Shown: positions 1 to 8,795, counted from the stretch's first letter. The stretch is DNA of 64,000 bases from Euborellia annulipes (GCA_023213315.1 JAKCPI010014841.1:62001-126000), one strand, 5' to 3'. Program-made: numbers and translations. Notes: generated by a model from the letters alone, not told the origin.

Positions 1-239
1 GTTCAGACGTTTCGAATAAAATTTATTCACCCATCTTCAGTGAACAATTCTAGTGGGAGAGAGGTATGTTTCTTTGATTTTTTTTTAACACACACTTTTT
101 TTTCCCACTCACACACCCGCGACCCTTGGTATACAAGGCAGGCGCGCTACCAAATACACCAAGCCGGAGGGCACGTCTCTTTGATTATACATAGTTGGCA
201 GTAAACGTCTACCACGTATTCGATTTAATAAAATCATAT
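1..239. repeat. Direct repeat copy 1 (Penelope pLTR-like), cut by window start
   Basis: Nearly identical to 1013-1250, with only scattered substitutions and small indels. Its left edge on the minus strand carries a hammerhead-like core: GTTCA, CTGAAGA, a variable region, GAAACGTC, TGAAC. Stem I (GTTCA/TGAAC) is perfect here. Stem II is irregular, with about 5 unpaired bases before a GAATAA/TTATTC helix. Penelope-like elements are known to carry hammerheads in their repeated ends, so I infer a pLTR-like unit. The copy probably extends left of the window. Confidence 0.6.
80..177 (-). mobile_element. Short tRNA-headed SINE inside repeat copy 1
   Basis: On the minus strand it has a tRNA-like A-box region (TTGGTGTATTTGGTAGCGCG) and ends in the GTGTGAGTGGG-A-rich tail typical of the main SINE family here, then poly(A). 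The B box and body are deleted. It is flanked by the direct repeat TCTTTGATT (71-79 and 178-186), a good TSD. The same insertion with the same TSD is in the second repeat copy, so it predates the duplication. Confidence 0.7.
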
Positions 240-732
240 TGATCTTAAATAAGAGAGAGATGTAAATGATTTTAAAAGTTGTTTATAACTTTATTTGTAA
301 TTTGAAAATATATTATAGGTTAATTGATAAAATTGTCATTTGAAATGAGTAATATGTTTTCGAGTAGGTCAGAAGGCAGGCTTTTGTGATATTTCGTTTT
401 TATTAAGATGTATTTTGGATTGTCAATGTACTGAGGGTTCATTGCTTCCCCAGTATATATGATATAACTGTATTTGCATAATTAAATTTTTATATACATT
501 TGAAACTTGGCCGTGTTGACTGATGAGCATCTGACAACTGATATGCAAATTTTGTACTTTCGGTTATCGAAAATTTTGTATATGTGCTTATATATAACAA
601 CTTTTTCTGCATCTCAATGGTGTGCATCTTTAGTTGTCAATAATGTAAGATCTGATGTAATTTTTATAAGTATTGGAAAATATTTTTATGTTGTTGTATT
701 ACAATTATTATTTATGCTCATTTCAGCTCTAA
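240..732. other. AT-rich stretch between the two direct repeats
   Basis: No exon, RNA or transposon end can be supported. A short open frame around 507-740 has no splice or codon-use support. It could be degraded interior of a Penelope-like unit bounded by the direct repeats. Confidence 0.4.
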
Positions 733-776
733 AGAACTGATGATGGTTTTATCTAATTAAACCCGAAACGTTTTCT
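733..776 (+). ncRNA. Hammerhead ribozyme-like motif (degenerate)
   Basis: Core CTGATGA at 737-743, GAAA at 765-768, then CGTT. Stem I can form from AGAA (733-736) with TTCT (773-776). Stem II from GGTTT with AAACC has one extra C next to GAAA. It lies between the two direct repeats. The order CUGANGA, helix, GAAA, short stem III, UH is the type I hammerhead arrangement; the weak stems suggest an old copy. Confidence 0.5.
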
Positions 777-1012
777 GATGGAGATTTTTATTCGATAGAG
801 GCTCCTATTTTGGCTGACATCCTCTCTTCCTTCATCATTCTAACTAGTATACATTTTAAATATTACTCATAAAATTGTTTAATTATTAAGATGCATTTTG
901 ATTCATTCTTTAAAAATTAGTTCTATTTTCGCAAGTTTATATTTCTGAGGAAGGATGTGGAAATTAAATGCAAGCAGTCCAAAAATAAAAGCACTCTCGA
1001 TTCCCTTTGAAT

Positions 1013-1250
1013 GTTCAGACGTTTCGATTAAAATTTATTCACCCATCTTCAGGGAACAATTCTAGTGGGAGAGAGGTATGTTTCTTTGATTTTTTTTTAA
1101 CACACACTTTTTTCCCACTCACACACCCGCGACCCTTGGTATACAAGGCAGGCGCGCTACCAAATACACCAAGCCGGAGGGCACGTCTCTTTGATTATAC
1201 ATAGTTGGCAGTAAACGTCTACCACGTGATTCGATTTAATAAAATCATAT
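1013..1250. repeat. Direct repeat copy 2 (Penelope pLTR-like)
   Basis: Second copy of the repeat at 1-239, same orientation. Its minus-strand hammerhead-like end (1013-1056) has one substitution in stem I relative to copy 1. Two copies in direct orientation about 0.8 kb apart resemble the tandem repeats that bound Penelope-like elements. Confidence 0.6.
1092..1187 (-). mobile_element. Short tRNA-headed SINE inside repeat copy 2
   Basis: Same truncated SINE as at 80-177, flanked by the same TCTTTGATT duplication (1083-1091 and 1188-1196). Confidence 0.7.
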
Positions 1251-1652
1251 GATGATAAATGAGTTTAAAAGTTTTTATGTTTATAAAATTTGTTATTTCC
1301 ATAGGTCAAGATACATTCAATTGAGTGAGTGAGTATTATATTTCTGTGAGTGAGTGAGTAGGCAGGCCTATTATATTTCTGTTTTTGCTGAATTGGATTG
1401 CCTCAACACAAATATATGAAAACCGTGCATAATTATGATACCAAAAGTAAAAATTAATTTCTACTTTATTATTTTTGTATACATACAACAAGCAGCGCAA
1501 CCCATCTTCAGTGGACTTCGCCCCCCACAATCTCACTATATATTAATACTATACTAAATAGAACTATTAAAGTGAGGTGGATAGCTGAGTAGATCTCGTA
1601 GTAAGGAAGAAAGAAAAGAGCGTTTGCAGCTAGGTTTATTTCGTTTAATAAT

Positions 1653-1706
1653 CACTTCAAACCGAGGTTTCGGTCAGAGATACGACCATCATCAGGGCTG
1701 AAAGCG
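1653..1706 (-). ncRNA. Hammerhead ribozyme motif, left arm
   Basis: On the minus strand: CTGATGA, stem II GGTC/GACC around an 8-nt loop, GAAA, CCTC, with stem I formed by the sequences ending GCTTTCAGCC and beginning GGTTTGAAG. It differs from the right-arm partner by a change in the small stem III loop (CC for CG) and some weaker stem I pairs. Core nucleotides are intact. Confidence 0.7.
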
Positions 1707-1925
1707 TGTCAACAAAATTCCTCAGAATGTCGAATGGCACAATTGAGTAAAATATTTTTTGCCATTTTATAAGGACCATCAGGCTATGCGAGTCAAGGTT
1801 AGATTGATCTAACCTTGAGTCAAGGTTAGATTGATCTAACTCGCATAGCCTGATGGTCCTTATAAAATGGCAAAAAATATTTTACTCAATTGTGCCATTC
1901 GACATTCTGAGGAATTTTGTTGATA

Positions 1926-1977
1926 CGCTTCAGCCCTGATGATGGTCGTATATCTGACCGAAACGTCGGCTTGAAGT
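1926..1977 (+). ncRNA. Hammerhead ribozyme motif, right arm
   Basis: CTGATGA at 1936-1942, stem II GGTC (1944-1947) with GACC (1956-1959), GAAA 1960-1963, minimal stem III ACGU, and predicted cleavage after C1967. Stem I pairs CTTCAGCC upstream with GGCTTGAAG downstream with one bulged base. All conserved type I hammerhead positions are present. Minimal stem III is characteristic of Penelope-like and animal retrozyme hammerheads. Confidence 0.8.
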
Positions 1978-2046
1978 GATTATTAAACGAAATAAACCTA
2001 GCTGCAAACGTTTTTTTCTTTCTTCCTTACTACTAAATAGAACTAT

Positions 2047-2712
2047 GGATAAATAAGATAATAATATCCTAAATACCTAAATAAAATAAAAATATAGTAC
2101 CAAAGCAACCAACCAAGTCTTCTTTCTCAATTTTATTTTCTTATAATATACACGTGACTGATAAAGTAATATGATCAATTATTATTATGTAATATTATAT
2201 AATAAGGTAAATCGATATGCAAGCTTACATTACTTTCTTTTTATAGAATATTAAAAGTTATTTTTGAACACTTCTAATTTTAAAAATGTATTTTGGCTAA
2301 CTATTTTGAAGGGTTGAGAATGAGAAAGATCAAGGCCACTTTTTTCAAGTTTTTTTTCTATGGGTTGGAATTAGCAAACTTGTAAGCCCTTTCGTCGGCA
2401 CCCAACCGCGTGATTGACTAAGTGATTGACTAAGAGGTACCGCGATATATTGAGATAAACAAAACAAAAATTATCCTATAATTAAGTTTAAAGTCTTGTA
2501 AGGACTTTAAATAAGTCAAATTAATTCACTCTCATGCCGTCAGATGGTGCTAGTGTTCGATTCAGTTATACGAGTATCCTATGTTTACCCTAAAATAATA
2601 CTCAGTGACTGTAGTAAAGTTTATTATATTATGTTTTGTTATGATGTACGTTACTTATTATATAATTTTACAATAAATTTACATATAAAACTTAATATTT
2701 TTTTTATTCAAG
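2047..2712. other. AT-rich presumed intron upstream of the terminal exon
   Basis: No exon seen. Around 2399-2465 a segment (GGCACCCAACC..., then AGGTACCGCGATATATTGAG) resembles 49999-50045, so it is probably an uncharacterised repeat. A polypyrimidine tract builds up just before the acceptor at 2711-2712. Confidence 0.4.
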
Positions 2713-2822
2713 GAAGGGTGCCCTTAGTGTTTAATGTTATTCCCAACGGTGCCGTGGACTTCAAAAGATTGAGAAACTCTGACCTATATGATAACCCCTG
2801 GACAAGATATCGAATACTCTGA
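2713..2822 (+). CDS. Candidate terminal coding exon of an unidentified gene
   Basis: A strong 3' splice site (T-rich tract then TTCAAG at 2707-2712) precedes a 110-nt segment. Its one clearly coding-like frame begins in phase 1 and reads RVPLVFNVIPNGAVDFKRLR, then continues ...SDLYDNPWTRYRIL to a TGA at 2820-2822. Codon use and base composition differ sharply from the AT-rich flanks, with mixed third positions and full use of charged and aromatic residues. AATAAA signals follow at 2950 and 2983. I see no membrane segment or known motif and do not recognise the family. Upstream exons would lie left of the window or be too short to see. Alternatives are a chance open frame or an exonised repeat, but no second copy occurs here. 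Confidence 0.55.
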
Positions 2823-2949
2823 AGAACAATTACTAAACACCTACAAGTTGGACTGACGATTTCAAGAAGATCGTTGGAGAATAATTCATTGAACTAGCAA
2901 GAAATTCGACAAATGAAAGAAGCATCATTTCTCCTTAACGAGAAAACTT

Positions 2950-2988
2950 AATAAATAAATAGCTACTTTTCGGTTTTATTGAAATAAA
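2950..2988 (+). terminator. Polyadenylation signals after the terminal exon
   Basis: AATAAA at 2950-2955 and again at 2983-2988, about 130-165 bases after the stop codon of the candidate terminal exon, followed by T/G-rich sequence near 2992-3012. The spacing suits a short 3' UTR. Confidence 0.45.
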
Positions 2989-3348
2989 ATTTCTTGATTG
3001 ATATTTGTCATTTCGGTTCATTAAATAAAAATCATTCGCTAAATTAGATGTGTGCATCCTTAAATCATGCATTGTCTTGGTTATTGGATTTGGTGCCAAA
3101 TAAAATATGAATTCTCATTCCGGTTAAATTCTTTACGACAAATAACTTGGCTTGATGAAAACAAAGAAAAGTTAAGCGAGAGAGAGAGAGAGAGATGCAA
3201 ACAAAGGCCAACTTGACTCGGGAATAATGTTTTCCCGATGACGCCAGGCACGAACAACGGGACAATAGGGGGGCTTCGACGTCACGACGCTCGACGACTC
3301 GGCACCCCTTTGGCAAACTGCCCTTTGGGTTGTTCTTCAGGAACTAAC

Positions 3349-3453
3349 CTCGCTCTTAGTGGCGACAACATCGTGGTCGTCGCCAATCATGCCTAAAAAT
3401 ACGTTCATCGGCAACATCCCTTCAAGATTCAAGATTGGCAACAAGTCTTTCAT
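3349..3453 (-). CDS. Candidate short coding segment in a GC-richer island
   Basis: On the minus strand an ATG (3453-3451) opens 35 codons (MKDLLPILNLEGMLPMNVFL..., then GMIGDDHDVVATKSE) up to a plausible 5' splice site GAG|GTTAGT. Without splicing, the frame stops four codons later. It sits in a CpG-containing, GC-richer island (about 3195-3480) that stands out from its surroundings. An in-frame stop lies just upstream, so it would be a first coding exon. I do not recognise it. The opposite strand is also open here, which weakens the case. Confidence 0.25.
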
Positions 3454-3573
3454 AAGCCACTTTCACTTATCAGGGCTCAGAAAATATTGTCATAATTTTG
3501 AGTTTAGGCTTTCACACTTGTTATCATTAGTAAAAGAATTTGAATTTCGGTTTAACTGTGGTTTATTTGTAAA

Positions 3574-3618
3574 AATTACAACGTTTCGACCACTCATTCT
3601 GTGGCTTTCTTCAGGTAC
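3574..3618 (-). ncRNA. Hammerhead ribozyme motif
   Basis: Minus strand: CTGAAGA (N7 is variable, so A is allowed), stem II GCCAC/GTGGT with loop AGAATGA, GAAA, CGTT. Stem I has three Watson-Crick pairs then mismatches, so activity is doubtful. Confidence 0.55.
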
Positions 3619-3671
3619 AACCAAGATTTTAAAGGTTGTTATATGTGTGAAACACACACATAATCTTAGCT

Positions 3672-3725
3672 GAATTATACCTAAAGAAGGCCACAGAATG
3701 AGTGGCCGAAACGTTGTAATTTTTA
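3672..3725 (+). ncRNA. Hammerhead ribozyme motif, core-mutated
   Basis: Stem II GGCCAC/GTGGCC is perfect, and GAAACGTTGTAAT matches its inverted partner. However, the first core element reads CTAAAGA instead of CTGANGA (invariant G5 changed), which should abolish cleavage. Confidence 0.5.
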
Positions 3726-3808
3726 CAAATAAACCGAAAATCAAATTATTTTACTAATATTGTCAAATTTTTTAAATCCCTTTTTGTTATCAAATAAAAA
3801 GATCATTA

Positions 3809-4076
3809 GCCCACGGGGCGTGGTGTAGAGGTTAGCGTGCTAACCTCATATACCAAACGTCGCGGGTTCGGACCCCAGGCAGTCCGATGATTTTATTTAA
3901 GCCATCTGGATACCAGATGGCTTAAATAAAAATGCCTGGACCCTAATATATATAAATTCATAAATAACGGTTATCGTAAATGTCTTATATGGCCTGAGCT
4001 GCCGAAAAGACAGTGTGAATGTGTGTGTGAGTGTGAGTGTGAATGAGAAAAAGTGTGAATGTTTAAAAAAAAAAAA
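3809..4076 (+). mobile_element. SINE1 (tRNA-headed), full length with TSD
   Basis: tRNA-like head with A box (GTGGTGTAGAGGTTAGCGTG) and B box (GGGTTCGGACCCC). It is followed by a palindrome around GCCATCTGGATACCAGATGGC, a CCTGGACCC motif, the shared tail motif at 3991-4010 (GGCCTGAGCTGCCGAAAAGA), a GTGTGAATG-type simple region and poly(A). TSD AAAAAGATCATTA at 3796-3808, with GATCATTA repeated at 4077-4084. Internal Pol III boxes suggest Pol III transcription; a partner LINE is not in the window. Confidence 0.9.
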
Positions 4077-4354
4077 GATCATTATTATTCACAACATACA
4101 AAATTCTATCTAGTTGGATAACTAGTTGGTTTATAATGACTTTCGTCCTTCTTATGGATCATCAAGCCAGTAGCGCATTAAGGAGGAGAGATCCTCAATG
4201 CGAAGAAAATTACAATAACATGACCAAATTAAAACAAAAACAAAAATTGGCTAAAAAATTTGTGTTTACAAAATATTTCAAATAAATAATTGAAAAATAG
4301 GAAGAAAAACGTTACAAAAATTGCACTAGGCCTATAAGAAAAAATGTACAATAT

Positions 4355-4504
4355 GCAGATTCTGGTGCTGTCGAGGGTTCGCACCCAGGCGAGATAATTT
4401 ATTTCAATTAAATTGGTTAGCATTCAATTTAAATAAATGGAGATGGGGTCTAAATGGCCTCAGATGCCAGAAAAAAACGTTAAACAAATTAAAAAAAAAA
4501 AATT
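4355..4504 (+). mobile_element. SINE2 (tRNA-headed), 5'-shortened copy
   Basis: Contains a B box (GGGTTCGCACCC), a TTTCAATTAAATTGG palindromic region, ATAAATGGAGATGGGGTC, the shared tail motif AAATGGCCTCAGATGCC at 4452-4468, and poly(A). The A-box half is missing or degraded. Related copies are at 42379-43313. Confidence 0.65.
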
Positions 4505-5622
4505 ATTATATACCTTCTCACTTGGAAGTTTTTTGGAAAAAAAAGTAAAAATCGCGAACACTACATTAGGCATTTTGCCTATGAACCGAAAGAGTTTAAA
4601 CAAATTTAATTTTTTTTTTTTTTAATAAGGAATATTAATAAAAATTCTGAGCAATAAAAATATGAAGTGGATTAAGATTTCCACCCACGAAAAGCACTAT
4701 CGTTAATGAACTAGGTACTTGAGTTCCACTTGAATTGCGTGACTTTCTAGCAACTAATAAAAAGAACATTTCTAAGATGCAGAACTTGATTAGTCTTTCA
4801 AATCGAAATTTATATATTTCTAAGCTTTCAATCGAAATTTATATACCCCATATATTGTAGTGTTATTATCTTGATCTAAGCAGGATATGACATAAATTGA
4901 TTGATTAAAACTATTTATAAAAAAAAAGAATAATTTGCAAAATGTATGATTGATGCATGTGGTGTTTTGGAAAATATAAAATTAATCAGTGTTTTTGCTG
5001 GGAAGAAAATAAATTTAAAAAAAATGGGGGGGGGGGGGTTTAAAGGAGCGCAAATTGAAAATGTAATGGGTTAAACAAAATTAATTATTTTTATTACCTT
5101 TACTGGATCATCCAATACAAATGACATTTCAGCCCTTAATTTATAATAATTCATTAAATTTCAAAGAAACTTTAATTTTTGTTTTAACATAGGGATATGA
5201 TATTTTTGAGATTCCGGGGTGGCCAAGTATTAATTACTGAAGAAGAAGAAGTGGGCGTCGAACATTCCGTTTCCTTGCCTCTCTCTCTAGCATTCCATAT
5301 AAGATTAACTTTGATAGTGAAGATAAATAAATAGCAATACTTTTGGAAAGAAATTTAATGAATTGGAAATAAAGTCAACAATAATTCATTTAATTTAATT
5401 GAGTTTTAATAAAAATACTCCTTTAATTCAATAATAAATTCTCCCTAAACCCTATTATCATTAAATCATGAGCCTTAATGAATTTCGACTGATGCTTTTA
5501 ATCTTATTTAGTGCATCATCTAAAGAAGAGAGAGAGGGAGAGCTTTATCATCACCCCTGGTTGCTGCTAAATTCGGGGTTAAACACGATGCGACCATGTA
5601 TTTGTGTGTATTTTGTTTTTAG
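4505..5622. other. AT-rich, gene-free stretch
   Basis: No gene or complete repeat recognised. It contains long A and T runs and a G run at about 5030-5038. Confidence 0.4.
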
Positions 5623-5686
5623 AATGCGTGACATGTCAGTGGTGTACCTCTTGAATTGCGTGCATGGAATCACGAATATATTGCAG
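5623..5686 (+). CDS. Candidate 64-nt internal exon
   Basis: Preceded by a pyrimidine-rich acceptor (TTTTGTTTTTAG at 5611-5622) and followed by TTGCAG|GTAACG. Only one frame is open: one base, then 21 codons (RDMSVVYLLNCVHGITNILQ after a Met). Composition is more balanced than the flanks. It is not repeated elsewhere in the window. Very short exons are hard to judge by eye, and since the terminal exon at 2713 lies upstream it would belong to a different gene. Product not recognised. Confidence 0.3.
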
Positions 5687-5992
5687 GTAACGATTTTGAC
5701 CTCCCACCATTTGTTTTATCTAAACAAAAAAAAAAAAAAAAAAAAAACTCCAACACTCAACCTTTATTTATATTTGTTATTTTCACTGTTGGGTTAATTT
5801 GTAAAAATATTTCTTTACATTCTTCATTATACAATGTGTACTTTATATGATTAATAGATGAGATAAACAAAACAAATTAAAAAGGTGATTTCAGGATAAT
5901 TAATAATCCCTAAAGGTGTTAATAACATGTGGTCTAGTATTATGTCTAATATTTGCTTATTTTAGAAGCTCATTGAAAATATATCAACTTTA

Positions 5993-6143
5993 ATTTTTTT
6001 TTTAAAAACACTCGCACTTTTTCCCATTCACACTCACATTCACACACCCATACACATAGTCTTTTCGGCAACTTAGGCCATTTAAAACGATACCCGTTAT
6101 TTGTAAATATATCAATTGGGGGTCCAGGCATTCTTATTTGAGC
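5993..6143 (-). mobile_element. SINE1, 5'-truncated copy
   Basis: Minus strand has the CCTGGACCCCCAATTGATAT region, the shared tail motif (complement at 6059-6079), the GTGTGAATG-like simple region and A-rich end. The tRNA head and palindrome are missing, as in 5' truncation by incomplete reverse transcription. Confidence 0.75.
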
Positions 6144-7155
6144 ATGTGTAAAACTATTAAGAAAGGTTTGAGACAACAATGCATTCTAATACCAATAATT
6201 TTAAAAAAAATATTCAAAGTATTGACTAGACTATAGTCAGTTGACTTGTTAGACTATAGGAAGAGAAATTCAAATATCAGATGGAGTCTGAATAATCATG
6301 TCAAAAAAAAGTTTCTTGGACTCATTAAATTAAACACTTGCCAAAAAACAAGTCAAATGGTCAATTTATTCTTAAATTATTATTGACCATTTGTTATAGT
6401 TATTTTGGTCTTTGTAATTAAATATCAATCAGAAATTTATTTTAATTCTAATTTAAACACTAAGATGATTTAGTGAGATGATGGGGATGGATGGGCTACC
6501 AAACTAAAAGAAAAATAATTTATGTAAATAAAACAGTCAATTCATTTTAGTGAGAAAATTCAATCTAAGAGACAGAGTAAGAAATTTAATTAACAAAAAT
6601 AGAAATATATTTGCATAATAAGAAATAAGAGAGATTAAACTTATTTATCTTAAATTTGAATTGGACAAAAAAAATATGCCTGAAAAAAACTAAAATGATT
6701 TTGATGATAAGCTAACATAAAATATAAATAGCTAAAGGGACTGTGGTACGAAGGGCTGAGTCAGGAGTTAATTTAAGAGACCTGAGTTTGAATTATTTCG
6801 TTTCATTTTATCGCTCTTTAAAAATTGATAAAATTTCCATTTTAAAAGAGAATCAAAACAAAGTGGTGTGTTTATGTGCCATTTATAGCTATTCAATTAT
6901 TTTGTATATTAATATCAACCCCCCCCCCCCTCTCCCTCCTTTGCCGAGAGGTTTGAGATGTCGATAAATGTCAATATTGATAATCAAGGGAAGTGGGTTA
7001 GGCATGTTTTAATAATCGCTAACTCCATCTTGCTATCCTTAGAAGAGGTAAACCTTCAAATTCTTTTTCAAGAGACAGTAGTTTCAAGAATTAAGACAAG
7101 AAGAAATAAAATTTTATTTATTTCTGCCGGGGACCTGTTTAGCGGCCAGATCGTT
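6144..7155. other. AT-rich, gene-free stretch
   Basis: No supported gene. A C-run (6919-6930) and an open frame at 6958-7335 run into the adjacent transposon, so the frame is not a gene. Confidence 0.4.
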
Positions 7156-7163
7156 CTCCCTGA

Positions 7164-7422
7164 CAGTGGCGTCATTTCAACTTTTTCTTGGGGGGGGGGG
7201 GCAAACATTTTTTTTTTCTTAAAATTTGCTTACAAATGGGTACTCAAATTTGGCCAAAACATATTTAATTTAATTAATTGTTTAATTTTGTACAGTTTGT
7301 ATACTCGTAGATGTATTTTGGAGTATTTTATTTAGAATAATATAAAATTTTATAAAAATCAGAGCCCTTGGGGGGGGGGGGGCAAATGCCCCCCTGCCCC
7401 CCCCCCCCAAATGACGCCACTG
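7164..7422. mobile_element. hAT-type MITE (CAGTGGCGTCATTT), copy 1
   Basis: Terminal inverted repeats CAGTGGCGTCATTT and AAATGACGCCACTG, flanked by the perfect 8-bp TSD CTCCCTGA (7156-7163 and 7423-7430). An 8-bp TSD with CAG..CTG termini is typical of hAT transposons. A G run near each TIR on the + strand and a C run before the right TIR mark the subterminal zones. No transposase. Confidence 0.88.
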
Positions 7423-7669
7423 CTCCCTGATTATTATAATGAATAGAGATCGAAATGCCGACAGAAAAAAGTAAAATTTTTATTTATTTAATTCCTTTTG
7501 ACTCCTCGTCTTCATTCTAACTTGTAAGTCAAAAATTAAGTAAATATTAGCAAAGAAACAATTTTAGTTAGTTTGTATTGTAATTCTAATTGGATCATAT
7601 TCAATTCTTCCCCCCCCCCTCCACGCACACCATAACGGATCCGAGTTTTTTTCTTAGTTCTGATGAATT

Positions 7670-7800
7670 GATTTAAATCATTTGGATCAAATGATATAAA
7701 TAAATATGTCAGGTCCCCAATATATGTATAATGTATTTAAATAATGAATATCGTATAGAATCTATATAGTCTGAGATGCCATATGGACTCGATACATATA
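7670..7800 (+). repeat. Degraded SINE1 body fragment
   Basis: Shows the ATTTAAATCATTTGGATCAA palindromic region, a CAGGTCCCC motif and a TAGTCTGAGATGCC relic of the shared tail, without head or poly(A). Confidence 0.5.
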
Positions 7801-8256
7801 TGATCCAGGCAAATTTATTTATAATACCTATAATATAATAACCTGTAGCCAATTGGTTTAAATATATGTTCAATTCTTTTATTTTTTACAACCCTGGCTT
7901 TTTACTTAACTAAATAATCTAGAAATCTAGAAAAATAAAATTGTTAAAATATTCTGTTATTTGATTTAAGTGATACAGTAATTTAATTAATATATTATTA
8001 AAATTTTAAAAATTTTTGGCGAAAATAATATTAATAAATTGAAAATAAAAGATAAATTCTACTTAAATGGTGTTGCTCTCTCAAATAAAAGATAAATCCT
8101 ATTGAAAATCTCATATTTTATTTTCAAATATACAAAATTTCTATGGATATGTGTGACACGCCCGAATATTCCTAGAAATTTTGTACATTTGAAAATAAAA
8201 AGTGCGAAAGAAAAATAGGATTGATCTTTTATTTTCAATTTAGTAATTAATATTTA

Positions 8257-8519
8257 CAGGGGCGTATATAGAAATTTTTTTCGGGGGGGGGGGGGGGCCC
8301 GAAGTGAAAATTTTTCTGCGGAAATTTTTTTTTTTAAACTAAATTTTTTTTTCACTCGAAATTTTTCGTGGAACATTTTTTCCTTTGCGGAACCAAAGTT
8401 TTCCATCCTGCGGAAAAATTTGTTGCGCTGATGTCTGTATATCCCTATATATGTATGTGTTTGGGAAATTTCGGGGGGGGGGGGCCCGGGCCCCCTCGCC
8501 CCCCTTATATACGCCCCTG
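8257..8519. mobile_element. hAT-type MITE (CAGGGGCGTATATA)
   Basis: Termini CAGGGGCGTATATAGAAA and TTATATACGCCCCTG with perfect 8-bp TSD AATATTTA at 8249-8256 and 8520-8527. Long G runs lie just inside both ends. 263 bp, no coding potential. Confidence 0.88.
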
Positions 8520-8554
8520 AATATTTACTAAATCAAACTGCCGAAAAGGTTAGT

Positions 8555-8628
8555 GATGCCGCCGGGAGTCGAAGCAAGGATCTGCCGATTTGTATTCAGC
8601 ATGTCCTACCTCTAAACCACAGCATCGC
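8555..8628 (-). pseudogene. tRNA-like sequence (tRNA pseudogene or SINE head)
   Basis: 74 nt on the minus strand, tRNA-sized. GATGC/GCATC can form part of an acceptor stem, there is a D-arm-like A box (TGTGGTTTAGAGGTAGGACA), a TGCTG/CGGCA anticodon-type stem with an oversized 9-nt loop, and GCTTCGACTCCC at the B box. The T stem does not pair well, so a working tRNA is unlikely. Confidence 0.5.
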
Positions 8629-8795
8629 TTTCGGCTATTTGAATTTAAACAGATTGCTCGTTTAGTCGTCAGGAGAAATGTCTCTCATTTCGAGATCTCA
8701 AATTTCTCCGTCAACCAGTTAAGACAAATTGAGAATATCTTTCTCTCATGTGTGCAAATAATAAATAAGAAATTATATTTAACCCGTTTTGGTCC

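Larger units (their letters stand above)
1568..2030. mobile_element. Inverted-dimer Penelope/retrozyme-like insertion with 16-bp TSD
   Basis: Two arms (about 1598-1815 and 1816-2033) are near-perfect reverse complements meeting at a short internal repeat. The insertion is flanked by TACTAAATAGAACTAT at 1552-1567 and 2031-2046, a 16-bp direct repeat best read as a TSD. Each arm carries a hammerhead motif. Its left edge (GTGAGGTGGATAGCTGAGTA) recurs as an isolated fragment near 16052. No reverse transcriptase is present, so it is non-autonomous. Confidence 0.75.
3530..3745. mobile_element. Inverted-dimer hammerhead-bearing repeat
   Basis: Arms related as reverse complements: the left arm contains GGTTTATTTGTAAAAATTAC and the right arm its complement near 3716-3737. 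Each carries a hammerhead motif pointing away from the centre. The middle is a short ACACAC-rich region. Same architecture as 1568-2030. No clean TSD seen. Confidence 0.6.

Noticed and set aside
3815..3880. Possible functional tRNA gene at the head of SINE1
   Set aside because: Repeated at least five times with the same downstream body, poly(A) and TSDs; it is a SINE head rather than a tRNA gene.
6958..7335. Longest open frame in the window (125 codons)
   Set aside because: It runs across the TSD and into the hAT MITE at 7164, has homopolymer-driven residues and no splice or homology support.
8555..8628. Functional tRNA gene
   Set aside because: The T stem does not pair and the anticodon loop is 9 nt; kept only as a tRNA-like pseudogene.
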